A stretch of 64,000 nt of DNA, from assembly GCA_030065985.1 (NCBI GenBank), contig JASJCM010000006.1, forward strand, positions 61,303 through 125,302, in the 5' to 3' direction. Positions 15,192-23,164 of the stretch are shown here, in pieces. The notes below the pieces were generated by a model that was not told the DNA's origin, made no database searches, and saw only the letters and a list, made by a program, of their open reading frames with translations. The first letter of the stretch is position 1; every line of letters starts with the position of its first letter. This stretch comes from Woeseiaceae bacterium. Lineage in GTDB: Bacteria > Pseudomonadota > Gammaproteobacteria > Steroidobacterales > Woeseiaceae. The translations under genes and the position numbers were made by a program.

Positions 15192-18100
15192 TCTGTCGTT
15201 CTCACCTTACCGGACAACATCGGGGCCTTGTGCGGCGCCGCGGTCAGTTGCAGCAGGCTAGGCAGCAACAGGAGCGTGAAGATCGTGGACACGCTCATGC
15301 CACCGACGATCGCCGCCGCCATACCCCGGTAGATATCACTTCCCTCGCCGGGCACGACCAGGAGCGGAAGCATACCGAACAGGCTCGTCAGCGTGCTCAT
15401 GAATATGGGGCGCAGACGGTACCGCAGGGCCTGGTGCACGGCATCGTGCCGGTTCATTCCCTCGGCCTGGGCGGTGCGCGTCTGCGCAACCAGCAGGATC
15501 GCGTTGTTGACGACAAGACCCAGCAGAATGATGAAGCCGATCATTCCGAGTAAGTCCAGCGGCTGGAACTTGATGGCATTGACGATCGTTAGCGCGAGCA
15601 CGCCCCCGACGGCTGCCAGCGGAATCGAGATGACGACGAAGATGGCGTCCTTGAGCGAGCGGAACAGCCCCGCCATGATCAGCACAAGCAGCACGATCGC
15701 GATAAGGAAGTTCGCACCCAGTGTACCGATCGCGCGCTCGAGATCCTGCGCGCTGCCCGCATACTGGATGGTGCCATCAGCCGGCAGCATGGGCCGAAGC
15801 TGCGGCTCGATCGAGTTGCGAAGCTCGGCAATCAGCGCCTCGAGCGACATCCCGGGCGGTGGATTGACGATCAGGCTGTAGACGCGCGCACGGTTGATGC
15901 GGACGACCATTGCCGGCGACGGCGCGATCTCGATCTCGGCGAGACTGCCGAGAGGCACGAGACCACCCGGCGTACTCATGGGCAACGCGGCCATCGCTTC
16001 GGGCGTCGCGGATCGGGTCGTCTTCAGGTAGATGTCGACGCGCTCCCTTCCTGTGAAATACTCACCGAGCCAGATGCCCTGCCCGAGTTGCAGGATGACG
16101 CGGGTCAGGTCGTCGCGGGTCCAGCCCATCTCGGCCAGCCGCACGTCCCTCGGGATGAAGCGCAGCTCGTTCGCCTCGGCGAACGGATCCGGCTGAGGCT
16201 GCGCCGAAGCGCCGGGCAAGGTCGTCGGTATAAGCTGCATGGCATGTGCCACCACCGGCTTGAGCGCTTCGAGATCAGTCGACGCGAGCCGCATCTCGAC
16301 GCTGTTGGTGTCTTCGAAACCGCCGAACAGGCTGCGCCGCAGCGTGAAGCCGAATGTATCCGGCACCCCGGCAACGATCTGCGTCTGGACCATGGCCTGG
16401 AACTCATCGAGATTGGTGCCCTTCGCCGGATTGATGGCCAGCCAACCGCCCGTTGCGCCGGGAAAAGACCACAGGAAATAGTCGCGGATTGCGGGCTCCT
16501 GTTCGCCGGTAATGTACGGCTCGAGACGCCGGTTCAGCAACTCCGCAATCTCGCGGTCGGCCGTATCGACGTTGGTGCCCGGCGGGAAGAACAGGAAGGT
16601 ATCCACGGTGTCGCGCTTCACGGGCGGAAGGTAATTACTCTCCGGCCAGAGCAGCACGGTGAGCAAAATCGATCCTGCCATCAGCCCGCCAATCCAGCCG
16701 ATCCGACGCGTCTGCGTGCCCGTCAGCCGCACGAGAGCTTCGGCCAGGCGATCCCAGCGTGATACAGCACCCGGCCCTGGCGGCAGCGTGCGCATCCAGT
16801 AGCGCGCCGTAGTCGGCAGTATCGTCACAGCGACCAGCAGCGATATGGAAACGCCTATCGCAATCGTAAGCGCGAGGTCCGCGAACATCTGTCCCTCGAC
16901 GTCCTTCAGGAACATGATCGGCAGGAATATCGCCACGGTCGTCGTTGTCGATGCCAGCAGCGCGCCCCAGACCTGGCTCGCGCCCTTGTCGCTCGCGAGC
17001 GCAGGATCCTCGCCGCGCTCTCGCAACCGCACGATGTTCTCGAGCACGACGATCGCCGCGTCGAGCACCATACCCGTAGCGAATGCGAGCCCTGCCAGCG
17101 AAATCACATTCATGGACCGGCCTGCCGCCGACAGAATGACGAACGTGCCGAGCAGCGAAATCGGGATCGCCATCGCGATGATCATCGTCGCGCGCCACTG
17201 GCGCAGGAACAGCCACAGCACGCCGATCGCCAGGATCACGCCGGCAATCAGGTTGCCCGTGAGAAGCCGGATCGAGCGGTTGATGTAGAGCGCCGGATCG
17301 AAACTGTAGTCGGCCCGCAGGCCCCGCTCGGCAAACTCGGTCTCGTTCAGCTCGTTTATTCGGGCCTTCACCCCGTCGAGCGCTTCGAGGACGTTCGCCT
17401 CGGTCGTCTTCGTAATCGCGAGCCGCGCCGCCGTGTGGCCATTGTGGTAGATGAAGCCCTCACGCTGGCCGGGGCCGTAGGCGATCGTGGCCATTTCGCC
17501 GAGCTTAATTGGCACGCCGTCACGCCATTCCACGATCAGGTCGGCCAGCTCCTCGACGTCGTAGCGCCCCTCGACCCGGAGCGTGTAACTCCGGCGACCG
17601 ACGTCAACCACGCCTGACGAGATGTCGGCCGAGCGGCCGATGCGCGCCGCCGCCTTCGCGATATCGACGCCAAGCTCCGCGGCCTTGTACGGGTCGATAA
17701 CGATTTGCAGCTGGTCGCTGCTGTTGCCGCTGGCATCGAACATGTCGACCTCGGACACGCCGTACAGAGACGCGATCTCCGGGACGATGACCTCGCGCAG
17801 ATAACGCTTGTTCTCGACGAGGCGATCCTCGTCGCCGTCGAGCTGCTGTATGAAGTACTCGATGAGCTGGTCATTGGCATCGCCCCATTCGCCGAGCATT
17901 ACCTGGGGCTTCTCGGCATTGGCGGGAAGCGGCCGCAGGCGATTGAGGCGGCTGATGATCTCGATCAACGTGCGCGTCATGTCGGTCTCGAGAGCGAACT
18001 CGAGCTGGATGAAACCGAAATTTGTCACGCTCCAGGCCGCCATCTCCGTGAGGCCGGGCGTGCCCTGCAGGACTTCCTCGACCGGCACGGTCAGCTCGGA

Positions 18101-18280
18101 CTCGACTTCTCGCGGGGACGCGCCGGGCCACGCCGTCACGACGGTCACGATGGGTTTCTCGATCTGTGGCAGAAGCTGCGCCGGTATCCGGACGACCGAA
18201 AGCAGCCCGAGCAGGACGAGTGCGGCCGCGACGATACTGATTGCGGCGGGATTGGCGAGGCTGAGCTTCGTCAGGCGCAT
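15188..18280 (-). CDS. RND family efflux permease
   Basis: A 1030-aa inner-membrane proton antiporter of the AcrB/MMPL-like RND class with twelve predicted membrane helices. The N-terminus (IPAQLLPQIEKPIVTVVTAW) and the two duplicated porter halves are typical. In the TM4 motif the sequence is VLDAAIVVLEN, so the first Asp of the AcrB Asp407-Asp408 pair is kept and the second is Ala. In TM10 the AcrB Lys940 position is Asn (VVNNAILLV). It is transcribed before its adaptor and starts divergently from lptM-polA. Substrate class cannot be given. Confidence 0.93.
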   Translation of the reverse strand: MRLTKLSLANPAAISIVAAALVLLGLLSVVRIPAQLLPQIEKPIVTVVTAWPGASPREVESELTVPVEEVLQGTPGLTEMAAWSVTNFGFIQLEFALETDMTRTLIEIISRLNRLRPLPANAEKPQVMLGEWGDANDQLIEYFIQQLDGDEDRLVENKRYLREVIVPEIASLYGVSEVDMFDASGNSSDQLQIVIDPYKAAELGVDIAKAAARIGRSADISSGVVDVGRRSYTLRVEGRYDVEELADLIVEWRDGVPIKLGEMATIAYGPGQREGFIYHNGHTAARLAITKTTEANVLEALDGVKARINELNETEFAERGLRADYSFDPALYINRSIRLLTGNLIAGVILAIGVLWLFLRQWRATMIIAMAIPISLLGTFVILSAAGRSMNVISLAGLAFATGMVLDAAIVVLENIVRLRERGEDPALASDKGASQVWGALLASTTTTVAIFLPIMFLKDVEGQMFADLALTIAIGVSISLLVAVTILPTTARYWMRTLPPGPGAVSRWDRLAEALVRLTGTQTRRIGWIGGLMAGSILLTVLLWPESNYLPPVKRDTVDTFLFFPPGTNVDTADREIAELLNRRLEPYITGEQEPAIRDYFLWSFPGATGGWLAINPAKGTNLDEFQAMVQTQIVAGVPDTFGFTLRRSLFGGFEDTNSVEMRLASTDLEALKPVVAHAMQLIPTTLPGASAQPQPDPFAEANELRFIPRDVRLAEMGWTRDDLTRVILQLGQGIWLGEYFTGRERVDIYLKTTRSATPEAMAALPMSTPGGLVPLGSLAEIEIAPSPAMVVRINRARVYSLIVNPPPGMSLEALIAELRNSIEPQLRPMLPADGTIQYAGSAQDLERAIGTLGANFLIAIVLLVLIMAGLFRSLKDAIFVVISIPLAAVGGVLALTIVNAIKFQPLDLLGMIGFIILLGLVVNNAILLVAQTRTAQAEGMNRHDAVHQALRYRLRPIFMSTLTSLFGMLPLLVVPGEGSDIYRGMAAAIVGGMSVSTIFTLLLLPSLLQLTAAPHKAPMLSGKVRTTE

Positions 18281-18397
18281 CGTGGAGGTCCGGTTCGAAT
18301 GCGGATTCGTGAGACAAGCTGCAATAGTACTGACAACCTGCCGCTCCTGTCAGTCGAATCGCACGGCTCACGTTACCCAATTGGCCGGTGCGGGCTC

Positions 18398-18403
18398 TAT
18401 AAT
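18398..18403 (+). promoter_or_regulatory. -10 element of the lptM-polA promoter
   Basis: A perfect TATAAT lies about 28 bp before the lptM ATG. Upstream TTACCC (18373-18378) is a weak -35 at 19-bp spacing. The position gives a short leader, consistent with a housekeeping sigma70 promoter for lptM-polA, divergent from the RND permease. Confidence 0.45.
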
Positions 18404-18431
18404 CGAACGATCTTCGTAATCGGTCGATAAC

Positions 18432-18611
18432 ATGAAACGTCTTTTCGCAGCACTTGCCGTAGTTTCCTTCCTGTTCGGTGCCTATGGATGCGGGCAAAGT
18501 GGTCCGCTGTACATCCCGGGCAACCCGAGCAAGATCCAGCAGCCTCCTCCGCAAGCCGAATCAACGGCTGACGAAGAGGGGGAAGAAAACGGCGACGAAG
18601 ACAGGCAGTAG
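18432..18611 (+). CDS. lptM: LPS-assembly lipoprotein LptM (YifL family)
   Basis: A 59-aa lipoprotein. A signal sequence ends in the lipobox AYGC (Cys20), followed immediately by the family motif C-G-Q-S-G-P-L-Y-x-P, which matches the CGxxGPLYxP start of mature E. coli LptM/YifL. The rest is a short acidic, Pro- and Gln-rich tail. LptM helps the disulfide maturation of the LPS translocon LptD in the outer membrane. It usually sits upstream of lysA; here it precedes polA, 8 bp away, and the two are probably co-transcribed. Confidence 0.85.
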   Translation: MKRLFAALAVVSFLFGAYGCGQSGPLYIPGNPSKIQQPPPQAESTADEEGEENGDEDRQ

Positions 18612-18619
18612 CATTCCCC

Positions 18620-21310
18620 ATGACCGACCTCGTCCTCATCGACGGGTCATCGTATCTGTACCGCGCATTTCACGCGCTGCCGCCCCTTAGCAACGCTCAG
18701 GGCGAACCTACCGGCGCGCTGCACGGTGTACTGACAATGATCCTCAAGCTGGTTCGCGACGAACAGCCCGCGCACGTCGCGGTCGTGTTCGACGCGCCGG
18801 GCAAGACATTTCGCGACGAACTCTACGCCGAGTACAAGGCCAACCGGCCGCCGATGCCCGACGAGTTGCGCTCGCAGGTCCAGCCAATCCTCGATGCCGT
18901 CGAAGCCATGGGGCTGCCGCTCCTTCGGATTGAGGGCGTCGAGGCCGATGATGTGATTGGCACACTGTGTGCCAAAGCGGAGAAGCAGGATCTCCAGGTG
19001 CTCGTGTCGACAGGCGACAAGGACCTCGCCCAGCTCGTGACGGACAAGGTCACGCTGATCAATACGATGAACGACACGCGCATGGACCGCGACGCGGTCA
19101 AGGCGAAGTTTGACGTCTACCCTGAGCAGATCATCGACTATCTCGCACTGGTTGGCGACTCCTCAGACAATATCCCCGGCGTGCCCAAGGTCGGCCCGAA
19201 GACCGCGGCCAAATGGCTTAACGAGTACGACACGGCCGACGGCATTGTCGAGAATGGCGATGCCATCAAGGGCAAGATCGGCGAGAGCTTGCGCGACAAC
19301 GTTGATTCGCTGCGCTTGTCGAAAGAGCTCGCGACGATCAAGACGGACGTCGATCTTGAGATTGGTATCGACGACCTGCAGGCGACCGATGGCGATACGG
19401 ATGCACTGCGCAGCCTCTACAGCCACTACGAACTGCGGTCGCTGCTTCGCCAGCTCGACGAGGCCGATGGCGCGGCACCGGAGCCCGCCGTCGAGGAAGA
19501 GGCCGTCGAGTATGAGACTGTTCTCGATTCTGCAGCGTTCGACGCCTGGCTGAAGAAGATCGATAAAGCGCCGATCGTCGCGTTCGACACGGAAACCGAT
19601 AGCCTCGACTATATGAGCGCCAACCTCGTCGGATTGTCTCTCGCCGTTGGCGAGGGCGACGCGTGCTATGTGCCGGTCGCACATGACTACCCCGGCGCAC
19701 CTGACCAGCTGTCGCGTGACGATGTCCTCGCCAGGCTGAAGCCATGGCTCGAGAACGACACGAAGAAGAAGGTCGGTCATCACCTGAAGTACGACGCACA
19801 CATTCTCGCGCGTTACGACATCGAACTCAGGGGCATGGCCTACGACTCGATGCTCGAGTCTTATGTGCTCAACAGCGTCGCAACGCGCCATGACATGGAC
19901 TCGGTGGCACGCCAGTATCTCGGCAAAGAAACGATCCACTACGAGGACGTCGCGGGCAAGGGCGCCAGGCAGCTGACATTCAACCAGATCGACCTGGAGA
20001 CCGCTTCGCCCTATGCGGCCGAGGACGCTGACATCACGCTGCAACTGCACGACGCCTTGTGGCAGCAGCTCGGCGACGTTCCGTCACTGAAGAAAGTCTA
20101 CGAGGAAATCGAACAGCCGCTCGTGCCCGTACTGCTCGGTATGGAAGAATGTGGCGTGCTCGTTGACCGCAAAATGCTCTCGAAGCAGAGCACCGAACTC
20201 GGCAAGAAGATGGCTTCCCTCGAAGCCAAAGCCCACGAGCTCGCGGGCGGTCCATTCAATCTGGGCTCGCCAAAGCAGCTGCAGGAGATTCTGTTCGAGA
20301 AACAGGGCCTGCCCGTAATACGCAAGACGCCGAAGGGCCAACCCTCGACAGCGGAAGACGTGCTCGTCGAACTTGCCGACGATTACGAGCTACCTGCCGT
20401 CATCATCGAATACCGCGGCGTCAGCAAGCTTAAGAGCACCTATACCGACAAACTGCCGCTCATGATTAATGAGCGGACCGGACGAATTCACACGTCCTAC
20501 CACCAGGCCGTCGCGGCGACCGGGCGCTTGTCGTCAACCGATCCGAATCTGCAGAACATTCCGATTCGGACCGAGGAAGGACGACGCATCCGTCAGGCCT
20601 TTGTGGCTCCCGAGGGTACCGTGCTTCTCGCCGCCGACTACTCACAGATCGAACTGCGCATCATGGCGCACCTCTCGGCGGACAAGGGCCTCCTGCGCGC
20701 ATTCGACAAGGAACAGGACGTGCACCGCGCGACTGCGGCTGAAGTGTTCGAGACCGCGCTCGACGATGTGACCGACGACCAGCGCCGCTCGGCCAAAGCG
20801 ATTAACTTCGGGCTGATGTATGGCATGTCAGCGTTTGGTCTCGCCAAGCAGCTCGGCATCGCTCGTGGTGAAGCGCAGGAATACGTCGACCTGTATTTCG
20901 ACCGCTACCCGGGCGTGAAGCAGTACATGGACGACATCCGCTCGCGCGCCAGCGAAAAGGGCTATGTCGAAACCGTGTTCGGCCGTCGCCTGTACCTGCC
21001 CGAGATCAACGCGCGCAATGCGCAGCGCCGCCAGTACGCGGAGCGCAGCGCGATCAACGCACCCATGCAAGGCACGGCCGCTGACATCATCAAGCGCGCC
21101 ATGATCACAGTCGATGACTGGCTCGGGTCAGAGTCACCAGGCGCACGCATGATCATGCAGGTACACGACGAACTCGTCTTCGAGGTCGAGGCCGACAAAG
21201 TCGACGACATCTCGGCACGCGTCAGCGAACTCATGAACGGCGCCGCTGACCTCAAGGTACCTCTCAAAGTGGATGTCGGCGTTGGATCCAATTGGGATGA
21301 GGCGCACTGA
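18620..21310 (+). CDS. polA: DNA polymerase I
   Basis: An 896-aa PolA with all three domains. The 5'-nuclease domain (about 1-290) has LVLIDGSSYLYRAFHA at its start. The 3'-5' exonuclease domain (about 310-500) keeps the AFDTETD motif, so proofreading should be active. The polymerase domain has motif A DYSQIELRIMAHLS, motif B RRSAKAINFGLMYGMS and motif C VHDELVFE. It acts in Okazaki fragment processing and repair. The 407 bp between its stop and engB hold inverted repeats and a probable sRNA, described separately. Confidence 0.97.
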   Translation: MTDLVLIDGSSYLYRAFHALPPLSNAQGEPTGALHGVLTMILKLVRDEQPAHVAVVFDAPGKTFRDELYAEYKANRPPMPDELRSQVQPILDAVEAMGLPLLRIEGVEADDVIGTLCAKAEKQDLQVLVSTGDKDLAQLVTDKVTLINTMNDTRMDRDAVKAKFDVYPEQIIDYLALVGDSSDNIPGVPKVGPKTAAKWLNEYDTADGIVENGDAIKGKIGESLRDNVDSLRLSKELATIKTDVDLEIGIDDLQATDGDTDALRSLYSHYELRSLLRQLDEADGAAPEPAVEEEAVEYETVLDSAAFDAWLKKIDKAPIVAFDTETDSLDYMSANLVGLSLAVGEGDACYVPVAHDYPGAPDQLSRDDVLARLKPWLENDTKKKVGHHLKYDAHILARYDIELRGMAYDSMLESYVLNSVATRHDMDSVARQYLGKETIHYEDVAGKGARQLTFNQIDLETASPYAAEDADITLQLHDALWQQLGDVPSLKKVYEEIEQPLVPVLLGMEECGVLVDRKMLSKQSTELGKKMASLEAKAHELAGGPFNLGSPKQLQEILFEKQGLPVIRKTPKGQPSTAEDVLVELADDYELPAVIIEYRGVSKLKSTYTDKLPLMINERTGRIHTSYHQAVAATGRLSSTDPNLQNIPIRTEEGRRIRQAFVAPEGTVLLAADYSQIELRIMAHLSADKGLLRAFDKEQDVHRATAAEVFETALDDVTDDQRRSAKAINFGLMYGMSAFGLAKQLGIARGEAQEYVDLYFDRYPGVKQYMDDIRSRASEKGYVETVFGRRLYLPEINARNAQRRQYAERSAINAPMQGTAADIIKRAMITVDDWLGSESPGARMIMQVHDELVFEVEADKVDDISARVSELMNGAADLKVPLKVDVGVGSNWDEAH

Positions 21311-21341
21311 CCGGCAGCACTGGCGCCGCGGATAAACACCC

Positions 21342-21545
21342 CCTCACACGCCTCGCGTGTTCGATTTTCCGCGCGTAGTTTCTTCGCAGTGCCAGCTCGG
21401 CTATGGATTCGGGGGTGTTTTCCCCGACGCCTCTCCAGCCACATGGCGAGCGCCTGCCCCGGCTGGCCAGTAGCTGCAACGATGTGGCTGGAAAAGTCGC
21501 CGAATCCATAGCGAAGGCGTGTGAGGCGACTTTTCCAGCCGCATC
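21342..21545. repeat. Nested and competing inverted repeats downstream of polA
   Basis: Four long inverted pairs share this non-coding stretch. (1) CCTCACACGCCT at 21342-21353 pairs with 21515-21526, 12/12. (2) GCTATGGATTCGG at 21400-21412 pairs with 21500-21512, 13/13. (3) CCAGCCACAT at 21435-21444 pairs with 21482-21491, 10/10. (4) 21481-21501 pairs with 21525-21545, 20 of 21. Pairs 2 and 3 nest into one long hairpin. Pairs 3 and 4 compete for 21482-21491, so two mutually exclusive folds are possible. ACACGC/GCGTGT at 21346-21360 is a further small hairpin. No gene is seen here. Confidence 0.7.
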
Positions 21546-21564
21546 AGCAACTTATAGTCGCCCG

Positions 21565-21593
21565 GGAACTCTGTCACGCATCAGAGTTCTAAA
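21565..21593 (+). promoter_or_regulatory. sigmaE/AlgU-like promoter in polA-engB spacer
   Basis: GGAACTC (21565-21571) and TCTAAA (21588-21593) are separated by 16 nt. This matches the extracytoplasmic sigmaE/AlgU pattern of a GGAACTT-type -35 and a TCnnA-type -10. The start site would be near 21600. The match comes from inspection and has one mismatch in the -35. Confidence 0.5.
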
Positions 21594-21599
21594 CTCTAT

Positions 21600-21712
21600 G
21601 AGTGCGTAAGTCACTCGCCTGTTTACCTCCCTAAGCAGGCGTGCAACATGGTAACCCCAAGCCTGTTGCTTCTTCTGGCCCCGGGGCACCTTGCGTGCTT
21701 CGGGGCTTTTTG
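21600..21712 (+). ncRNA. Candidate sRNA in the Spot 42/ErsA position between polA and engB
   Basis: Downstream of the sigmaE-like promoter lies a region of about 113 nt with ordered hairpins: GAGTG/CACTC, CGCCTG/CAGGCG (about 21616-21641), GCAACA/TGTTGC (21642-21647 with 21664-21669), a pyrimidine-rich TTCTTCT, and then a strong intrinsic terminator. In E. coli the sRNA Spot 42, and in Pseudomonas the AlgU-dependent sRNA ErsA, are encoded in this same polA-engB spacer. I infer a positional and possibly functional analogue; primary sequence similarity to Spot 42 is not evident. The alternative is a long polA 3' UTR. Confidence 0.55.
21678..21711 (+). terminator. Rho-independent terminator
   Basis: GCCCCG (21678-21683) pairs with CGGGGC (21701-21706), with inner GCAC/GTGC pairing, and T5 follows at 21707-21711. 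The orientation is rightward only; the opposite strand has no T-run. It lies just before the stop of convergent engB and would end the candidate sRNA and any polA read-through. Confidence 0.85.
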
Positions 21713-21717
21713 TTGCC

Positions 21718-22311
21718 TCATCCCTGCTCGAGTTTCAGGAACTCCTCGAGCTTGTCGCGCGCCTCGGCTTCGCCGAGCCGGCTTTGCGCTGAGAACTGCT
21801 GCACCGTTGCGACATCCCCGAGCTCACGGCGGACTTCGAGCAGGGCCGTCGCGGCCTGGCCGCGCTTGAGTTTGTCCGCCTTCGTCAGCAGCACGTGGGT
21901 CGGCAACCCCACGCTTTCGGCGTAGCCGAGCATTTGCCGGTCGAAGTCAGTCAGGCGGCGCCGGATATCGACGATAAGAAACATGCCGCGCAGCGATGCA
22001 CGCGTCTCGAAATAGTCGGCCATTAGGTCCGCCCAGTGGTCGCGCAACTTCTGCGACACCCTGGCAAAGCCGTAGCCTGGCAGGTCGACGAGGCGCTCCG
22101 TGGATGTCAGGGTGAAGAAATTGACGAGCTGAGTACGACCCGGCGTCTTGCTCGTTCGGGCGAACTGCCGGCGGTTGACAATAATATTGATCGCACTCGA
22201 TTTTCCGGCGTTCGAGCGGCCCGCAAATGCGACTTCGGCGCCCTCGTCCGGGACGAACTGGGAGAGCGCATCTGCGCTCTTGATGAAGGCGGCTTGGGGG
22301 TAGTGCGACAT
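21718..22311 (-). CDS. engB: Ribosome biogenesis GTPase EngB/YsxC
   Basis: A 197-aa TRAFAC GTPase required for large-subunit assembly. G motifs are in order: G1 GRSNAGKSS (31-39), a G2 threonine in the TSKTPGRTQ segment, G3 DLPGYGF and G4 TKADKL. It converges on polA and diverges from the cytochrome c4 gene, an arrangement conserved in gammaproteobacteria. Confidence 0.95.
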   Translation of the reverse strand: MSHYPQAAFIKSADALSQFVPDEGAEVAFAGRSNAGKSSAINIIVNRRQFARTSKTPGRTQLVNFFTLTSTERLVDLPGYGFARVSQKLRDHWADLMADYFETRASLRGMFLIVDIRRRLTDFDRQMLGYAESVGLPTHVLLTKADKLKRGQAATALLEVRRELGDVATVQQFSAQSRLGEAEARDKLEEFLKLEQG

Positions 22312-22464
22312 AGGTATGCCCAGCGGTTTGTGTGTATAATTCGCGCTTGCTGAGTACGGGGCCGGGCATCCAGTTTGACCGGTTCGGGGTCACGCAGCAA
22401 GGCGGGTAGCCGCCTTCCACTCCGCCACCTCGCCATGCGACTCAGTCAACGAATTCGATTAGCG

Positions 22465-22484
22465 GCGCTGGCCGTGGCCAGCGC
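22465..22484. repeat. Perfect 20-bp palindrome in cytochrome c4 leader
   Basis: GCGCTGGCC, a GT spacer, then GGCCAGCGC. It ends 22 bp before the cytochrome c4 start codon and has no T-run, so it is more likely a 5' UTR hairpin or an operator than a terminator. A TATAAT at 22335-22340 farther upstream could serve as a -10. The rest of the 195-bp engB-c4 spacer shows nothing else clear. Confidence 0.5.
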
Positions 22485-22506
22485 GGAAAAGTACGGTTAG
22501 AACATA

Positions 22507-23136
22507 ATGAAGATCAAGCTCGCTCCGCTCTTTGCGATGACCTCTCTGGCGTTGTTCGCGACCCAGGTTCAGGCCGACAGCCTCGTCGACGGGTCCGCCG
22601 ACGACGGCAAGGCCAAATCCCTGACCTGTACGGCGTGCCATGGCCCCGACGGTAATAGTTCGAACGCCTTGTGGCCAAACATCGCGGGGCAGAACGCTCC
22701 GTACATCCATGCCCAGCTCCAGGCCTTCAAGTCGGGTGACCGAATGGACCCGCTGATGTCCGGCCAGGCCATGATGCTTTCCGATGAGGACATGGCAGAC
22801 CTCGCCGTCTATTACGAGAGCCAGACCAAGGCCGCCCAGTCTGTAAAAGATCCGGCAACCGTAGGTCGCGGTGAAGCCCTGTACCGCGGTGGTGACAGCG
22901 AGTCGGGCGTAGCGGCCTGTATCGCCTGCCACGGCCCCACGGGCAACGGCAACCCGGCGGCCAAGTACCCTGCGCTGCGTGGCCAGCACTCTGACTACAC
23001 CGCCAAGCAGCTGCGCGATTACAAGTCCGGCGCACGCGTTACGGACGGCAAGACTCGCGTCATGCGCGATATCGCGGCACGTCTCAGCGAAGACGATATC
23101 GCGGCACTTTCTTCTTACGTTCAGGGTCTGAGATAA
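22507..23136 (+). CDS. Dihaem cytochrome c4
   Basis: A 209-aa periplasmic dihaem cytochrome with a signal peptide (1-23, VQA at the end). The two haem sites are C41-T-A-C44-H45 and C138-I-A-C141-H142, one in each of two similar halves. Cytochrome c4 passes electrons from the bc1 complex to cbb3 or other terminal oxidases. It lies between engB and dsbA; dsbA follows 28 bp later and may be co-transcribed. Confidence 0.95.
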   Translation: MKIKLAPLFAMTSLALFATQVQADSLVDGSADDGKAKSLTCTACHGPDGNSSNALWPNIAGQNAPYIHAQLQAFKSGDRMDPLMSGQAMMLSDEDMADLAVYYESQTKAAQSVKDPATVGRGEALYRGGDSESGVAACIACHGPTGNGNPAAKYPALRGQHSDYTAKQLRDYKSGARVTDGKTRVMRDIAARLSEDDIAALSSYVQGLR

Positions 23137-23164
23137 GCGACATCATCGCGTCCAGGAAGACACC

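Noticed and set aside
21648..21869. A small leucine-rich frame starting in the polA-engB spacer
   Set aside because: It runs through the terminator hairpin and into antisense engB, and has no ribosome site; it is part of the sRNA region.
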